DNA from: Arthrobacter sp. MMS18-M83
GTDB lineage: Bacteria > Actinomycetota > Actinomycetes > Actinomycetales > Micrococcaceae
DNA: 64,000 bases
Direction of reading: 5' to 3'
NCBI RefSeq assembly: GCF_026683955.1
Contig: NZ_CP113343.1
Span: 1,550,001 to 1,614,000 of the forward strand
This document shows, piece after piece, positions 18,713 to 27,642 of the stretch (the stretch's first letter is position 1; the number at the start of each line of letters is the position of its first letter). The position numbers and the translations under genes are program-made. The notes beneath the pieces are model-generated. The model was given only the letters and a program-made list of their open reading frames with translations. It did not search any database and was not told the DNA's origin.

Positions 18713-19663
18713 TCAGTTTCCTTCCTGCGCACCGGCAGCGTCGTTGCCTGGAGGGGCTTCACCCTTGTCCGGCGTATTTGAGGCGTCCAAGGCGTTGTTG
18801 ATGTCGTCGAACTGGCCCTCTTTGAGCAGGCCACGGTTGACCGCTCGGCGGGCAGTTGCCCGGGCCATGGCCAGGTAGGCGGCGAGAACATCGCCGCCGG
18901 AACCGGCGTCGTACTCGTTGAGGGCCTCAGCATGGGCAGCGACGGTCCCCACATCTCCGCGGGCCACGGGACCGGTCAACGCGGACTCACCTGAGGCCAG
19001 CGCGTTCTCCAACGTGGCGCGCAACAGGGGGCCGAGCATGCGTTCCGGCGTGTCGACGCCGATCTCCCGCAGCAGCTGGGAGGCCTGCGCCACGAGCGTG
19101 ACCAGATGGTTTGAACTGTGCGCGAGCGCTGCGTGGTACAGCGTCCGGTCGGCCTCGGCGATTGCTACCGGTTCAGCGCCCATCTCCACTACCAAAGCCT
19201 GTGCGATGGGCAACATGGCGGCGTCGGCAGTAACCCCGAACGTGCAGTCCATGAGCCGGGTCAGGTCAAGGCTCATACCCGTGAACGTCATGGCAGGGTG
19301 GAGGGCGAGCGGGATGGACCCGGCGGCCCGGATTGGCTTCAATATCCCGACGCCGAAACGGCCGGAAGTGTGCGCCACGAGCTGGCCCGGCTGCCATGCT
19401 CCGAGCCTGGCCAGCCCTTCCACGAGTTCGCCAAGGGCATCGTCCGGGACGGCAAGGAGCACCAACTCTGCCCGCTCCACGATGTCCTGGATCTCAAGGA
19501 TGGGGACACCGGGAAGAAGCGTTTCGGCCCGCTCCCGGCTCGCCTCCGACACCGCGGAAACCCCGACGACGGCGTGCTCGGCACCGCGCAGCGCCGCCCC
19601 CAGAACGGCACCCACCTTGCCGGCGCCAATGATTCCAACGCCGAGTCGTCCTGGCCTAGCCAT
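18713..19663 (-). CDS. Rossmann-fold DUF2520 protein (PanC partner)
   Basis: A 316-residue protein with an N-terminal NAD(P)-binding Rossmann domain ([14 protein letters not shown], residues 8-21) and a C-terminal helical DUF2520 domain (residues about 150-290). The fold resembles ketopantoate or hydroxyacid dehydrogenases. Placement directly before panC makes a role in pantoate formation attractive, as reported for the unrelated-to-PanE reductase PanG; that link is from memory and is inference here. It starts inside the end of the PH-domain gene (8-nt overlap), so translation is probably coupled. Confidence 0.8.
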   Translation of the reverse strand: MARPGRLGVGIIGAGKVGAVLGAALRGAEHAVVGVSAVSEASRERAETLLPGVPILEIQDIVERAELVLLAVPDDALGELVEGLARLGAWQPGQLVAHTSGRFGVGILKPIRAAGSIPLALHPAMTFTGMSLDLTRLMDCTFGVTADAAMLPIAQALVVEMGAEPVAIAEADRTLYHAALAHSSNHLVTLVAQASQLLREIGVDTPERMLGPLLRATLENALASGESALTGPVARGDVGTVAAHAEALNEYDAGSGGDVLAAYLAMARATARRAVNRGLLKEGQFDDINNALDASNTPDKGEAPPGNDAAGAQEGN

Positions 19664-21158
19664 GGTCCTGCTCCTCCTGGGTTGATGTGTGCTGTACTGC
19701 TCCCGTGGTTGGCGGAGCCGGGAGCACCGGCCTCGCCGCCCGTGGAAGCTGGGCTAGCCATTGCTCGCTCGATTGTAGTTTGCGGGCTTCCCTGGCTCGG
19801 GCCGCCTGCTTGTCGAACAAACCGACTGCTTCTTCGGTGCCCGCCTGGATGAGCCTGGGCTCCACAGGACCCGGGGTCGTGTGCAGCACAAGATCAGCCA
19901 CACCGAACAGCCGGGCCAACGGACCTTGGTGAAGAGCCATGGATTGGGTCCGCTGATGTGGGACCAGTACCAAATGCCGCCACCAGCGCCCCGAGCGCAG
20001 CAGCAATGCCGTGTCCGTTGCGAGGAAGCCGTTTCGACGCCAACCCAACGGGGAAAGAAGCCATGCACGCCTCGGCGTGGTAACAAAACCGCCGTCGGAA
20101 TCCAGGCCTTTCAAGCCGGCCGTGAACACGCGATCCGGGTCGGCCGTGCCTGGATCGGGCAGGACGAGCGAGAGCATCATCATCACCTCAGGCTTCCGGC
20201 CGACCGGAAGGAGCATGGTCCGGTGCTCGCCCTCGTTGCGGTGGTGCTCTCCGTAGCCGGCGACATTCACTCGAATCCGATACCAGCCGAAAATGCGCCA
20301 TAACGGGGGCTGGCTGACTTTGACTGCCTGGATTCGGCCCGGTGGCACGGTCTGGGCCCGGGTATCGAGTAGGCCGTAGCGCAGGCGGATGCCGTCCGGG
20401 GAAATCGCCGCCGTGAAGTTGTAGCCCTTGTTGAAGGAGCGCCAGTACGCGGTACCCAAGCCAAGGATTGCCGGAATCAAGTAGAGGATGAAGGCGCGGG
20501 ACTCGGTCAACACAGAGATCAGCACGGATGCAATGGCACTGAGCACGATGAAGAAGCTTTGCTCGCTCAGGATCAGCGAACCGACAAGCCTTCCGGGCGG
20601 GAGGTACAGCACCACTTGCTCTGGCGCCTCGGGAACCTCGACCGTTTCGCTCCCATCCGCGATGCCGGCGGCCCGGCCCAAGATGGTGGCGCGGAGCTGC
20701 TTCGCCTGTGCGAGCTTGAGGTAAGAGAGCCGCATGGCGGAGTGGCCGGCGTCGGCGACTTCGAACTTCAGCTCGGCGAGCCCGAAAATACGGGCAAGCA
20801 AGGGCTGGACGATGTCGACGGCCTGGACCCGGTCAAGCCGGGCCTGGCGCTGCTGTTTGAACAAAAAGCCCGTATTGACCCGGACGAAACCTTCGGCAAG
20901 CTGATAACGCGTGAAGTACCAATTGAGGACGAAGGACCCCAAGGCCAGCAAAAGCACGACGCCGCCCCCGACCAGCAGCCAGACGGTGCGCTCGTTGATG
21001 TTGTCGCCGATGGATGCGCGGCCCTGGAGGGTTCGCTCGAAGGTGTCGCGGCCAAAGAAATAGACGATCGCAACCAGTGCCACCCACCCCCGCACGAACG
21101 GCGACGCCGGGTGCACGCGGTGCCAGTCGCCGTCGACGGCGGTCTGTTCCTGGGTCAC
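19656..21158 (-). CDS. membrane protein with bacterial PH domains (YdbT-like)
   Basis: A 500-residue protein with several hydrophobic segments (residues about 24-42, 53-76, 195-240) alternating with bPH2-type domains: one after helix 2 (YQLAEGFVRVNTGFLFKQQRQARLDRVQAV), a second with PDGIRLRYGLLDTRAQTVPPGRIQAV, and a third with LLRSGRWWRHLVLVPHQRTQSMAL. The repeated R-x-x-Q-(A/S) pattern after a beta-sheet is typical of this family. Biochemical function is unknown; Bacillus YdbS/YdbT are linked to bacteriocin resistance. It starts at GTG, overlapping the preceding PH gene stop (GTGA). Confidence 0.82.
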   Translation of the reverse strand: MTQEQTAVDGDWHRVHPASPFVRGWVALVAIVYFFGRDTFERTLQGRASIGDNINERTVWLLVGGGVVLLLALGSFVLNWYFTRYQLAEGFVRVNTGFLFKQQRQARLDRVQAVDIVQPLLARIFGLAELKFEVADAGHSAMRLSYLKLAQAKQLRATILGRAAGIADGSETVEVPEAPEQVVLYLPPGRLVGSLILSEQSFFIVLSAIASVLISVLTESRAFILYLIPAILGLGTAYWRSFNKGYNFTAAISPDGIRLRYGLLDTRAQTVPPGRIQAVKVSQPPLWRIFGWYRIRVNVAGYGEHHRNEGEHRTMLLPVGRKPEVMMMLSLVLPDPGTADPDRVFTAGLKGLDSDGGFVTTPRRAWLLSPLGWRRNGFLATDTALLLRSGRWWRHLVLVPHQRTQSMALHQGPLARLFGVADLVLHTTPGPVEPRLIQAGTEEAVGLFDKQAARAREARKLQSSEQWLAQLPRAARPVLPAPPTTGAVQHTSTQEEQDHG

Positions 21159-21667
21159 AGCCCGGCCAGCCTCGCTTCACCGCGGGCCGAAAGCTGCTCG
21201 CGCAGCCGTGCTCCTTCAGCGGCTGGGAGACCCGGCAAATGGGCATTGGTTCCGGCCGAAGCGGTGTGGAGTTTGAGGGTGCAAAGCCCTAACATCCGCT
21301 CGACAGGCCCCACGGAGACGTCGACATACTGCATCCGGCCGTAAGGAACCACCATGGTCCGCTGGAAGAAGATGCCGCGGCGGATCAGGAGGTCGTCATC
21401 GCGTTCCGCATAGCCGATGGCCCGCACCTGCCTCGGGATCAGCACGAGCCTCCACAGGGCAATCACCAGAAGGGCCGAGGGGACGGCCACAGCGAGCCAT
21501 AGCGGTGGCCATTTCCACCATCCCAGTTGGACGAAGAGCAAGGGCAGGCTGAACAGACCGATCATGATCACGTTGCCGATGGCCCACTCGACCAGGCGCA
21601 CAGTCACGTATTTGCGCGAAACGCGCAGCCATTGGATACCAGGGGGGTCAATCGCCGCGGTACGCAT
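21155..21667 (-). CDS. membrane protein with one bacterial PH domain (YdbS-like)
   Basis: A 170-residue protein. Two adjacent transmembrane helices (residues about 25-70) are followed by one bPH2 domain (YAERDDDLLIRRGIFFQRTMVVPYGRMQYVDVSVGP) and a charged tail. It pairs with the 500-residue PH protein, overlapping it by GTGA, and overlaps the DUF3180 gene by 20 nt, so the three membrane proteins are probably made together. A YdbS/YdbT-like complex is inferred. Function unknown. Confidence 0.82.
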   Translation of the reverse strand: MRTAAIDPPGIQWLRVSRKYVTVRLVEWAIGNVIMIGLFSLPLLFVQLGWWKWPPLWLAVAVPSALLVIALWRLVLIPRQVRAIGYAERDDDLLIRRGIFFQRTMVVPYGRMQYVDVSVGPVERMLGLCTLKLHTASAGTNAHLPGLPAAEGARLREQLSARGEARLAGL

Positions 21668-22169
21668 ACTCGCCTTCGCCCTTGGCTTCGCCGTGGCGGC
21701 GATCCTGGATACCGGGGCCGCCTTCGAGATCTTCCGGAGGAATCCGGCAAAACCGCTCCACTACAAGCCCCACGATAGTCATGATGAGCCCGCCGCCACC
21801 CATGATGAGCGCGAGCCACAAGATTGTTTGGTCGCTTCGCAGGTTCCAGATCCGGAGCTGTTCAATCACGATTCCAGCGTGCCAGCCCAGCAGCACCGTG
21901 CCCGCGTAGGCGCAGGCTTGGGCCAAGATCAGGGTTCGCGCGGCCAGGATGGGGTTGAGCATGGTCTTCTTTTTGCCGTTCCGCCAGCGCAGGACACGGA
22001 TGCCCATGATCAACGTGAGCACGGCGATGAAACCCATAGTCACCAACGCGGAAGGAGGAAGCACCGGCGTCGCCATGCTGTAACGCGTGGTGAGCACAGT
22101 GGTCAGCCAACCGACTGCGGCAAGAACGACGGCGATGATCGCCAACAAGAGAGGACGCATGGCCTTCAT
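21648..22169 (-). CDS. DUF3180 membrane protein
   Basis: A 173-residue protein with four predicted transmembrane helices (residues about 6-26, 36-58, 75-102 and 115-140) and a short charged tail. DUF3180 proteins occur beside folK in Actinobacteria; the mycobacterial relative sits in the same fol cluster. No catalytic motif is visible. It begins 3 nt after the folK stop. An alternative ATG at 22160 would shorten it by three residues. Function unknown; the conserved position suggests a link with folate synthesis or simply a shared operon. Confidence 0.8.
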   Translation of the reverse strand: MKAMRPLLLAIIAVVLAAVGWLTTVLTTRYSMATPVLPPSALVTMGFIAVLTLIMGIRVLRWRNGKKKTMLNPILAARTLILAQACAYAGTVLLGWHAGIVIEQLRIWNLRSDQTILWLALIMGGGGLIMTIVGLVVERFCRIPPEDLEGGPGIQDRRHGEAKGEGEYAYRGD

Positions 22170-22172
22170 AGG

Positions 22173-22712
22173 CTATTCCACCGCTCCGGTGGCAGCGACG
22201 CTGCCGGACCCGTCGAAACCATCGAAAGGCCGGAGCCCGGGAAAGTCCTCGGCTTTGGCGGCCAGCTCGGCGACGCTCTCACCGTTGAGCCGAGCGGCAG
22301 GGTCCAGGAGGGCCCACGGATACAGCACGAAGGCGCGCTCCGCGGCCCGAGGATGCGGCAAGGTCAGGTTTTCGTCATCGCTGATGAGCTCCCCGTAAAG
22401 GATGATGTCCACGTCCAACGTGCGCGGACCCCAGCGAACTTCGCGGACCCGGTGGTGCTTTTGCTCGACGTCGTGGCAGTGCTGCAGCAGGTCCAGTGGC
22501 GCAAGGGTGGTCTCAACTGCGATCACCATGTTGAGAAAGTCCGGTTGCCCTGCGGGCCCGCCCACGGCTTTGGTCTGGACCACGGGAGACACCCCCAGGA
22601 GGCGGATTTCCGGGCGGTCCACCAGGTCTGCGACGGCGGTGGACAGGGTATCGTTCCGCTCGCCCAGATTGCTACCCAAGGCCAGGATGGCCTTCGTGAA
22701 ACGCGAGGTCAT
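22173..22712 (-). CDS. folK: HPPK, 6-hydroxymethyl-dihydropterin pyrophosphokinase
   Basis: FolK transfers pyrophosphate from ATP to 6-hydroxymethyl-7,8-dihydropterin, the step before FolP. The 179-residue product has the N-terminal ALGSNLGER segment, the substrate-binding VVQTKAVGGPAGQPDFLN region and the HPPK signature GPRTLDVDIILYG near residue 95, with LPHPRAAERAFVL following. It starts with ATG overlapping the folB stop (ATGA), showing tight coupling inside folE-folP-folB-folK. Confidence 0.96.
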   Translation of the reverse strand: MTSRFTKAILALGSNLGERNDTLSTAVADLVDRPEIRLLGVSPVVQTKAVGGPAGQPDFLNMVIAVETTLAPLDLLQHCHDVEQKHHRVREVRWGPRTLDVDIILYGELISDDENLTLPHPRAAERAFVLYPWALLDPAARLNGESVAELAAKAEDFPGLRPFDGFDGSGSVAATGAVE

Positions 22713-23068
22713 GCGCGCTCCCTGTGAACACTTACGGTGACGTCACCGAACGGCACTTCGATGGGAGCCTTGGGTTTGTGGACGGTCACATCGACGGCGG
22801 CGACGTTGAAGCCGGCCAGAATCCCCTCTGCGATCCGCACCGCGAGGGCCTCGATCAAGTTGAGTGGCTCGCCTGTGATGAGGGACGTGATGTACCCGGC
22901 CACTTCACCGTAATGCGCGGTGTACTGCAGGTCATCGGTTTCCGCGGCCTTGCTGAAATCGGTGTGCAGCACCGCGTCAACGACGAACGGTTGTCCGTCC
23001 CGGCGCTCGAAGTCGAAGACCCCGTGATGCCCGACGGCGGTCACGCCGGTCAGTGTGATCTTGTCCAA
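22709..23068 (-). CDS. folB: dihydroneopterin aldolase
   Basis: FolB cleaves dihydroneopterin to 6-hydroxymethyl-dihydropterin and glycolaldehyde. The sequence begins LDKITLTGVTAVGHHGVFDFERR and contains the DLQYTAHYGEVA and NLIEALAVRIAEGIL segments of the family. I chose TTG at 23068 because GGGGGAGGAACCGG precedes it as a good ribosome-binding site and the resulting 119 residues match the family length. A GTG at 23092 would add eight residues encoded by the binding site itself. It lies between folP and folK. Confidence 0.93.
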   Translation of the reverse strand: MDKITLTGVTAVGHHGVFDFERRDGQPFVVDAVLHTDFSKAAETDDLQYTAHYGEVAGYITSLITGEPLNLIEALAVRIAEGILAGFNVAAVDVTVHKPKAPIEVPFGDVTVSVHRERA

Positions 23069-23097
23069 ACCGGTTCCTCCCCCTTTGCTCACGAAGC

Positions 23098-24003
23098 TTA
23101 GTGTCTGACGCGCGCGGCAACCTTGACAGCGTCAAGGCTGGGGCCGACGTCGTGGACTCGCACGGCCCAGGCCCCGTTCGCGGCGCTGATTGCCGTGATG
23201 GCAGCTGTGGCGTGGTCCCGCTCCTCCGGGGCCGCCGCCTTGCCGGCGACGGTCAGGAGCGTTCCGAGGAAGCGCTTGCGGGAAGCTCCGATCAGGACCT
23301 TGTGGCCAAGTTCATCCAGCTTGCCGATGTACTTCAGGAGTTGCCAGTTCTGGTCTTCGTCCTTGGAGAAGCCCAGGCCTGGATCCACAATGATCTGTTC
23401 CGGTGACACCCCAGCCGCGTAGAGCTTGTCGCGGACGCCCTTGAGCTCCTCGATGACCTCCTCCACGACATTTCCGTAGTCGGCAAGGCTGTTCATGGTC
23501 TCGGCGTCGCCCCGACGATGCGTCAGGACGTACGGCACCTGGGAGCGTGCGACGAGTTCGGCCATCTCAGGTTCGATGCTCAACCCGGAAACATCGTTGA
23601 TGATCGCGGCGCCGGCCTCCAGGGCCGCGGCGGCCGTCGAAGCGTGCGTCGTATCGATGCTGACGAGCGCGCCGGCCTTCACGAGGGCCTGGATCACGGG
23701 CAGGACCCGGCGCTGCTCTTCTTCCGGGGAGACAGGCTCGGCGCCCGGGCGGGTTGATTCGCCGCCGACGTCGATGATGTCCGCGCCCGTGTACAACATG
23801 CGCAGCCCATGAGCGATCGCGGTATCCGCCGTGGGGTGTTTGCCGCCGTCGCTGAATGAATCCGGCGTGACGTTGAGAATTCCCATGACAAGCGTGCGGT
23901 TGGCCGGCAGGTCCGCGAAACGGGCAGCTGGACGGGGTTTACGGAGAATGGGCAGGGGGCTTGTCGCCGGGCCCGTTCCTGGTGCTGCTGCGAGGGAATC
24001 CAT
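23098..24003 (-). CDS. folP: dihydropteroate synthase
   Basis: FolP condenses hydroxymethyl-dihydropterin pyrophosphate with p-aminobenzoate and is the sulfonamide target. The 301-residue TIM-barrel protein shows NVTPDSFSDGG (residues about 44-54), DVGGESTRPGA, SIDTTHA, INDVSG and VDPGLGFSKD, all conserved pterin or phosphate-binding motifs. The first 30 residues are an Ala/Pro-rich extension. It begins 8 nt after the folE stop and ends 29 nt before the chosen folB start, as part of one transcript. Confidence 0.97.
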   Translation of the reverse strand: MDSLAAAPGTGPATSPLPILRKPRPAARFADLPANRTLVMGILNVTPDSFSDGGKHPTADTAIAHGLRMLYTGADIIDVGGESTRPGAEPVSPEEEQRRVLPVIQALVKAGALVSIDTTHASTAAAALEAGAAIINDVSGLSIEPEMAELVARSQVPYVLTHRRGDAETMNSLADYGNVVEEVIEELKGVRDKLYAAGVSPEQIIVDPGLGFSKDEDQNWQLLKYIGKLDELGHKVLIGASRKRFLGTLLTVAGKAAAPEERDHATAAITAISAANGAWAVRVHDVGPSLDAVKVAARVRH

Positions 24004-24011
24004 GGTCTTTG

Positions 24012-24689
24012 TTACCTTCCGAGTATGAGGCTCATGGCTTCGGCGCGGGTGGCCGGGTCATGAAGTTGCCCGCGCACTGCGCTGGTGACGGTCTTGGCGC
24101 CGGGCTTGCGGATGCCACGCATGGACATGCACATGTGTTCGCATTCGACGACGACGATCGCTCCCCGGGGCTTGAGGTGGGTCACGAGCGCTTCGACGAT
24201 CTGGGTGGTCAGGCGTTCCTGCACTTGGGGACGACGGGCAAAAATATCGACGAGACGGGCCAGCTTGCTCAGGCCCGTCACCTTGCCATCATGGGAAGGG
24301 ATGTACCCCACGTGCGCGACGCCGTGGAACGGTACCAAATGGTGCTCGCACGTGGAGTAGAACGGGATGTCCTTGACCAGCACGAGTTCTTCATGGTCGA
24401 GGTCGAACTTTGTGGACAGGACGTCCTCGGGATCCTGGTGCAGGCCCGCGAAGACCTCAGCGTACGCCTTGGCAACACGCTTCGGCGTATCCACCAGGCC
24501 ACCGCGATCCGGGTCCTCGCCCACGGCAATGAGGATCTCGCGGACAGCCGCCTCGATGCGAGGGCGGTCGACCTTGTGCGAGTGGTGTCCATGGCCGTGG
24601 CCGTGGCCGCCCGAGGGTTTCCCCTCGGACGAACCGCCGAAGTCATCACTGGTGGCACCGCTGAGGTCGTCGTCGTCGATGTGAGTCAC
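24012..24689 (-). CDS. folE: GTP cyclohydrolase I with His-rich N-terminus
   Basis: FolE converts GTP to dihydroneopterin triphosphate, the first folate step. Zinc and catalytic residues are visible in [10 protein letters not shown] and in [15 protein letters not shown], and [12 protein letters not shown] is present. I place the start at GTG 24689 ([11 protein letters not shown]), 10 nt after the ftsH stop, giving 225 residues; upstream in-frame codons lie inside ftsH. Residues about 26-40 contain [13 protein letters not shown], a possible zinc or nickel reservoir absent from the minimal family fold. First of four consecutive folate genes. Confidence 0.95.
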   Translation of the reverse strand: MTHIDDDDLSGATSDDFGGSSEGKPSGGHGHGHGHHSHKVDRPRIEAAVREILIAVGEDPDRGGLVDTPKRVAKAYAEVFAGLHQDPEDVLSTKFDLDHEELVLVKDIPFYSTCEHHLVPFHGVAHVGYIPSHDGKVTGLSKLARLVDIFARRPQVQERLTTQIVEALVTHLKPRGAIVVVECEHMCMSMRGIRKPGAKTVTSAVRGQLHDPATRAEAMSLILGR

Positions 24690-24699
24690 AGCAGAAAGC

Positions 24700-26769
24700 T
24701 TAGCCTTGATGCGAAACGTCGGTGCCCGCGTCAGGTCCGTGACCCCTGAACGACTCCTGGCTGCTGACTCCTTGCGGATGCGGGGACCGAGCGTCCAGCG
24801 GTTCGTCCAGGCGTGCTGCCTTGGCTTCTTCCTGCGCCTCGCGTTCGGCCTTCTCTGCACGGGATTCCACCGGCGGGATGGTCTGGACGGGACGGGATTC
24901 CTTGGAAAGCCATACTTCACGGAAGTCCCGCTTGCGGATGTCACGGAAGATGTAGGCGATCTCGGACTGATTCAGCGTTTCGCGCTCGAGCAACTCAAGG
25001 GCCAACTGGTCCAGGACGTCGCGGTTCTCGGTCAGGATGGCGTAGGCCTCGTCATGGGCCTGATCGATCAGGCGGCGCACTTCCTCATCAACTATGTACG
25101 CCACAGAGTCCGAGTAGTTCCGTTCCTGTGCCATGTCTCGGCCCAGGAACGGCTCGCCGCCACCCACGCCAAGCTTCACGGCGCCGATGCGCTCGCTCAT
25201 GCCGAACTGGGTGACCATCTTGCGGGCCGTGCCGGTGGCCTTTTCGATATCGTTCGAGGCGCCAGTGGAAGGGTCGTGGAAGACGATTTCCTCCGCGACG
25301 CGGCCACCCATGGCATAGGCCATCTGGTCCAGGAGTTCGTTGCGCGTGATCGAGTATTTGTCGTCCTCGGGGACAACCATGGTGTAGCCGAGGGCGCGGC
25401 CTCGGGGCAGGATGGTGATCTTCGTGACCGGAGCGGAATTGCGCAGTGCTGCCGCTACCAAGGCGTGGCCGCCTTCGTGGTAGGCCGTGATCTTCCGCTC
25501 CATCTCCTTCATGACGCGGCTGCGCTTCTGCGGGCCGGCCATGACGCGGTCGATTGCCTCGTCCAGAGCACGGTCGTCAATCAAGTTGGCGTTGGACCGG
25601 GCCGTCAGGAGGGCGGCCTCATTGAGCACATTGGCGAGGTCAGCACCCGTGTAGCCAGGGGTCTTCTTGGCGACGCCCCTGAGGTCGACGCCGTGCGCCA
25701 TCGGCTTGCCCTTGGCATGGACATTCAAGATCTGTTCGCGACCAATAAGGTCCGGTGCTTCAACAGTGATCTGGCGGTCGAAGCGGCCAGGACGGAGCAG
25801 GGCAGGATCCAAGACGTCGGGACGGTTGGTTGCCGCGATCAGGATGACGTTGGTCTTGACGTCGAAGCCGTCCATTTCAACGAGAAGCTGGTTCAGCGTC
25901 TGCTCGCGCTCGTCGTTGCCGCCGCCAATACCGGCACCACGGTGACGGCCGACGGCGTCGATCTCGTCTACGAAAATGATTGCGGGCGCGCTGGCCTTGG
26001 CTTGCTCGAAGAGGTCGCGGACGCGGGACGCACCGACACCGACGAACATTTCAACGAAGTCCGAGCCCGAGATGGAGAAGAATGGGACGCCGGCCTCGCC
26101 TGCGACGGCGCGGGCCAGAAGGGTCTTGCCCGTGCCCGGAGGGCCGTACAGCAGCACGCCCTTCGGGATCTTTGCGCCGACCGCCTGGAACTTTGCCGGT
26201 TCAGCGAGGAATTCCTTGATCTCCTGAAGCTCCTCGACGGCTTCATCCGCACCGGCGACATCCGAGAAGGTCACCTGTGGCATGTCCTTGTTGACGAGCT
26301 TGGCCTTGGACTTGCCGAACTGCATGACCTTGGAGCCGCCGCCCTGCATGCGCGAGAGCAGGAACCAGAAGAGGACACCCAGAAGAAGAACAGGGACAAG
26401 GAGCGAGAACAGTCCGGAGAACCAGTTGTTCTCGACGGGCTGGTCAGTGAAGCCCTTGGCTGGCTGGGCGTTGGTGACAGCCTTGACGACGTCTCCGCCG
26501 CGAGGGGTGACATAGAAGAACTGGACGTTTTTGCCCTTGTCCTGACCGTCGATGACCAGGTTGTCCTTCAGGGTCAGATCAACGCGGTTCTCGGCGTCGT
26601 AAATCTTGGCTTGCTCCACTTTGCCGCTTTGGGCGAGAAGCGCAAGGCCCTTATCGGTATCGATACGGGTTGCTCCGCCGGGGGCAAGAGTTGCAAATGC
26701 CACCAGGAGCAAGCCGACTACGACAACAATCCAGATGCCCGGGCCCTTTAAGAAACTCTTAGCTTTCAT
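24700..26769 (-). CDS. ftsH: ATP-dependent zinc metalloprotease FtsH
   Basis: A membrane-anchored AAA+ protease that degrades misfolded membrane and regulatory proteins. With ATG 26769 ([11 protein letters not shown]) it has 689 residues: a first membrane helix (about 10-28), a periplasmic-type domain, a second helix (about 118-140), a AAA domain with Walker A GPPGTGKT near 215, Walker B FVDEIDAV, and the protease motif HEGGH near 430. The C-terminus is a charged, Glu/Ala-rich tail. A GTG 14 codons earlier is possible but less likely. It heads the run leading into folE. Confidence 0.96.
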   Translation of the reverse strand: MKAKSFLKGPGIWIVVVVGLLLVAFATLAPGGATRIDTDKGLALLAQSGKVEQAKIYDAENRVDLTLKDNLVIDGQDKGKNVQFFYVTPRGGDVVKAVTNAQPAKGFTDQPVENNWFSGLFSLLVPVLLLGVLFWFLLSRMQGGGSKVMQFGKSKAKLVNKDMPQVTFSDVAGADEAVEELQEIKEFLAEPAKFQAVGAKIPKGVLLYGPPGTGKTLLARAVAGEAGVPFFSISGSDFVEMFVGVGASRVRDLFEQAKASAPAIIFVDEIDAVGRHRGAGIGGGNDEREQTLNQLLVEMDGFDVKTNVILIAATNRPDVLDPALLRPGRFDRQITVEAPDLIGREQILNVHAKGKPMAHGVDLRGVAKKTPGYTGADLANVLNEAALLTARSNANLIDDRALDEAIDRVMAGPQKRSRVMKEMERKITAYHEGGHALVAAALRNSAPVTKITILPRGRALGYTMVVPEDDKYSITRNELLDQMAYAMGGRVAEEIVFHDPSTGASNDIEKATGTARKMVTQFGMSERIGAVKLGVGGGEPFLGRDMAQERNYSDSVAYIVDEEVRRLIDQAHDEAYAILTENRDVLDQLALELLERETLNQSEIAYIFRDIRKRDFREVWLSKESRPVQTIPPVESRAEKAEREAQEEAKAARLDEPLDARSPHPQGVSSQESFRGHGPDAGTDVSHQG

Positions 26770-26984
26770 CTGTTCGGGGGCTCCGCCCCGTCCCTCCTGG
26801 TAGTGCTGCACGGCGCAGCCTCTGCGCGCGTGTGGTGCTGCGTCAGTTTCTAGCTTTACACCGTTCGGAGTGAATCACGCATAGCGAGGGGCAAAAGTTC
26901 CCTCTAGGCGTACACAGACAGGGAATTCCGGAAACTTGCGGGGGAAATCCGTGGTTCTTTCAGGATCCCCGACGTCGCTGAACA

Positions 26985-27019
26985 ACGAAAAGCGGCCTCC
27001 CGAACAGGAGGCCGCTTTC
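26985..27019 (-). terminator. terminator after hpt
   Basis: On the minus strand AAAGCGGCCTCC pairs with GGAGGCCGCTTT around a short loop, then TTCGTT. It lies about 40 nt past the hpt stop codon and separates hpt from ftsH, which must have its own promoter in 26770-26985. Confidence 0.85.
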
Positions 27020-27059
27020 ACTCCGCGAACCATACGGCGGTGGTTCGCTGCGAGAAGCG

Positions 27060-27611
27060 TTACTCGTAAACGTGCGGGGCGAGGGTTCCCACAAAGTCCA
27101 AATTGCGGTACTTCTCGGCGTAATCCAGTCCGTAACCGACGACGAATTCGTTGGGAATGTCATAGCCGACGTACTTGACGTCAATCTCCACCTTGGCGGC
27201 TGTGGGTTTGCGGAAAGCCGTGCAGATCTCCACCGAAGCGGTGCCGCGGGATTCGAGGTTGGTCTTGAGCCACGAAAGCGTCAGCCCGGAATCGATAATG
27301 TCTTCGACAATCAGGACATCCTTGCCCATGAGGTCGGTGTCAAGGTCCTTGAGGATGCGAACGACGCCGGAGGACTGCGTACCGGAGCCGTACGATGACA
27401 CGGCCATCCAGTCCATGCTGACATGGCTGTGAAGCGCGCGCGCGAGGTCGGCCATGACCATGACGGCGCCCTTGAGCACGCCCACGATCAGAAGTTCACG
27501 GCCCTCGTAGTCCTTGTCGATCTGTGCAGCCAGTTCACCGATTCGTCGCTGGATCTGCTCCTTGGTGTAGAGAACGTGCTTGAGGTCTGCCTGGACGTCG
27601 TTTGAATCCAC
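27060..27611 (-). CDS. hpt: hypoxanthine phosphoribosyltransferase
   Basis: It salvages hypoxanthine and guanine to IMP and GMP using PRPP. The 183-residue product carries the PRPP-binding signature VLIVEDIIDSGLTL (residues about 98-111), the SSYGSGTQSSG flexible loop and the C-terminal VGYGLDYAEKYRNL segment. GTG 27611 was chosen because AGGAG precedes it by six bases; a TTG one codon earlier would be too close. It follows tilS by 31 nt. The tilS-hpt-ftsH order is widely conserved in Gram-positive bacteria. Confidence 0.95.
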   Translation of the reverse strand: MDSNDVQADLKHVLYTKEQIQRRIGELAAQIDKDYEGRELLIVGVLKGAVMVMADLARALHSHVSMDWMAVSSYGSGTQSSGVVRILKDLDTDLMGKDVLIVEDIIDSGLTLSWLKTNLESRGTASVEICTAFRKPTAAKVEIDVKYVGYDIPNEFVVGYGLDYAEKYRNLDFVGTLAPHVYE

Positions 27612-27642
27612 CAATGGCTCCTGTGTTGATGCGTGGGTGCGG

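Noticed and set aside
24705..26751. A 681-codon open frame opposite ftsH
   Set aside because: It is the antisense shadow of ftsH, whose motifs are complete; the opposite product resembles no family.
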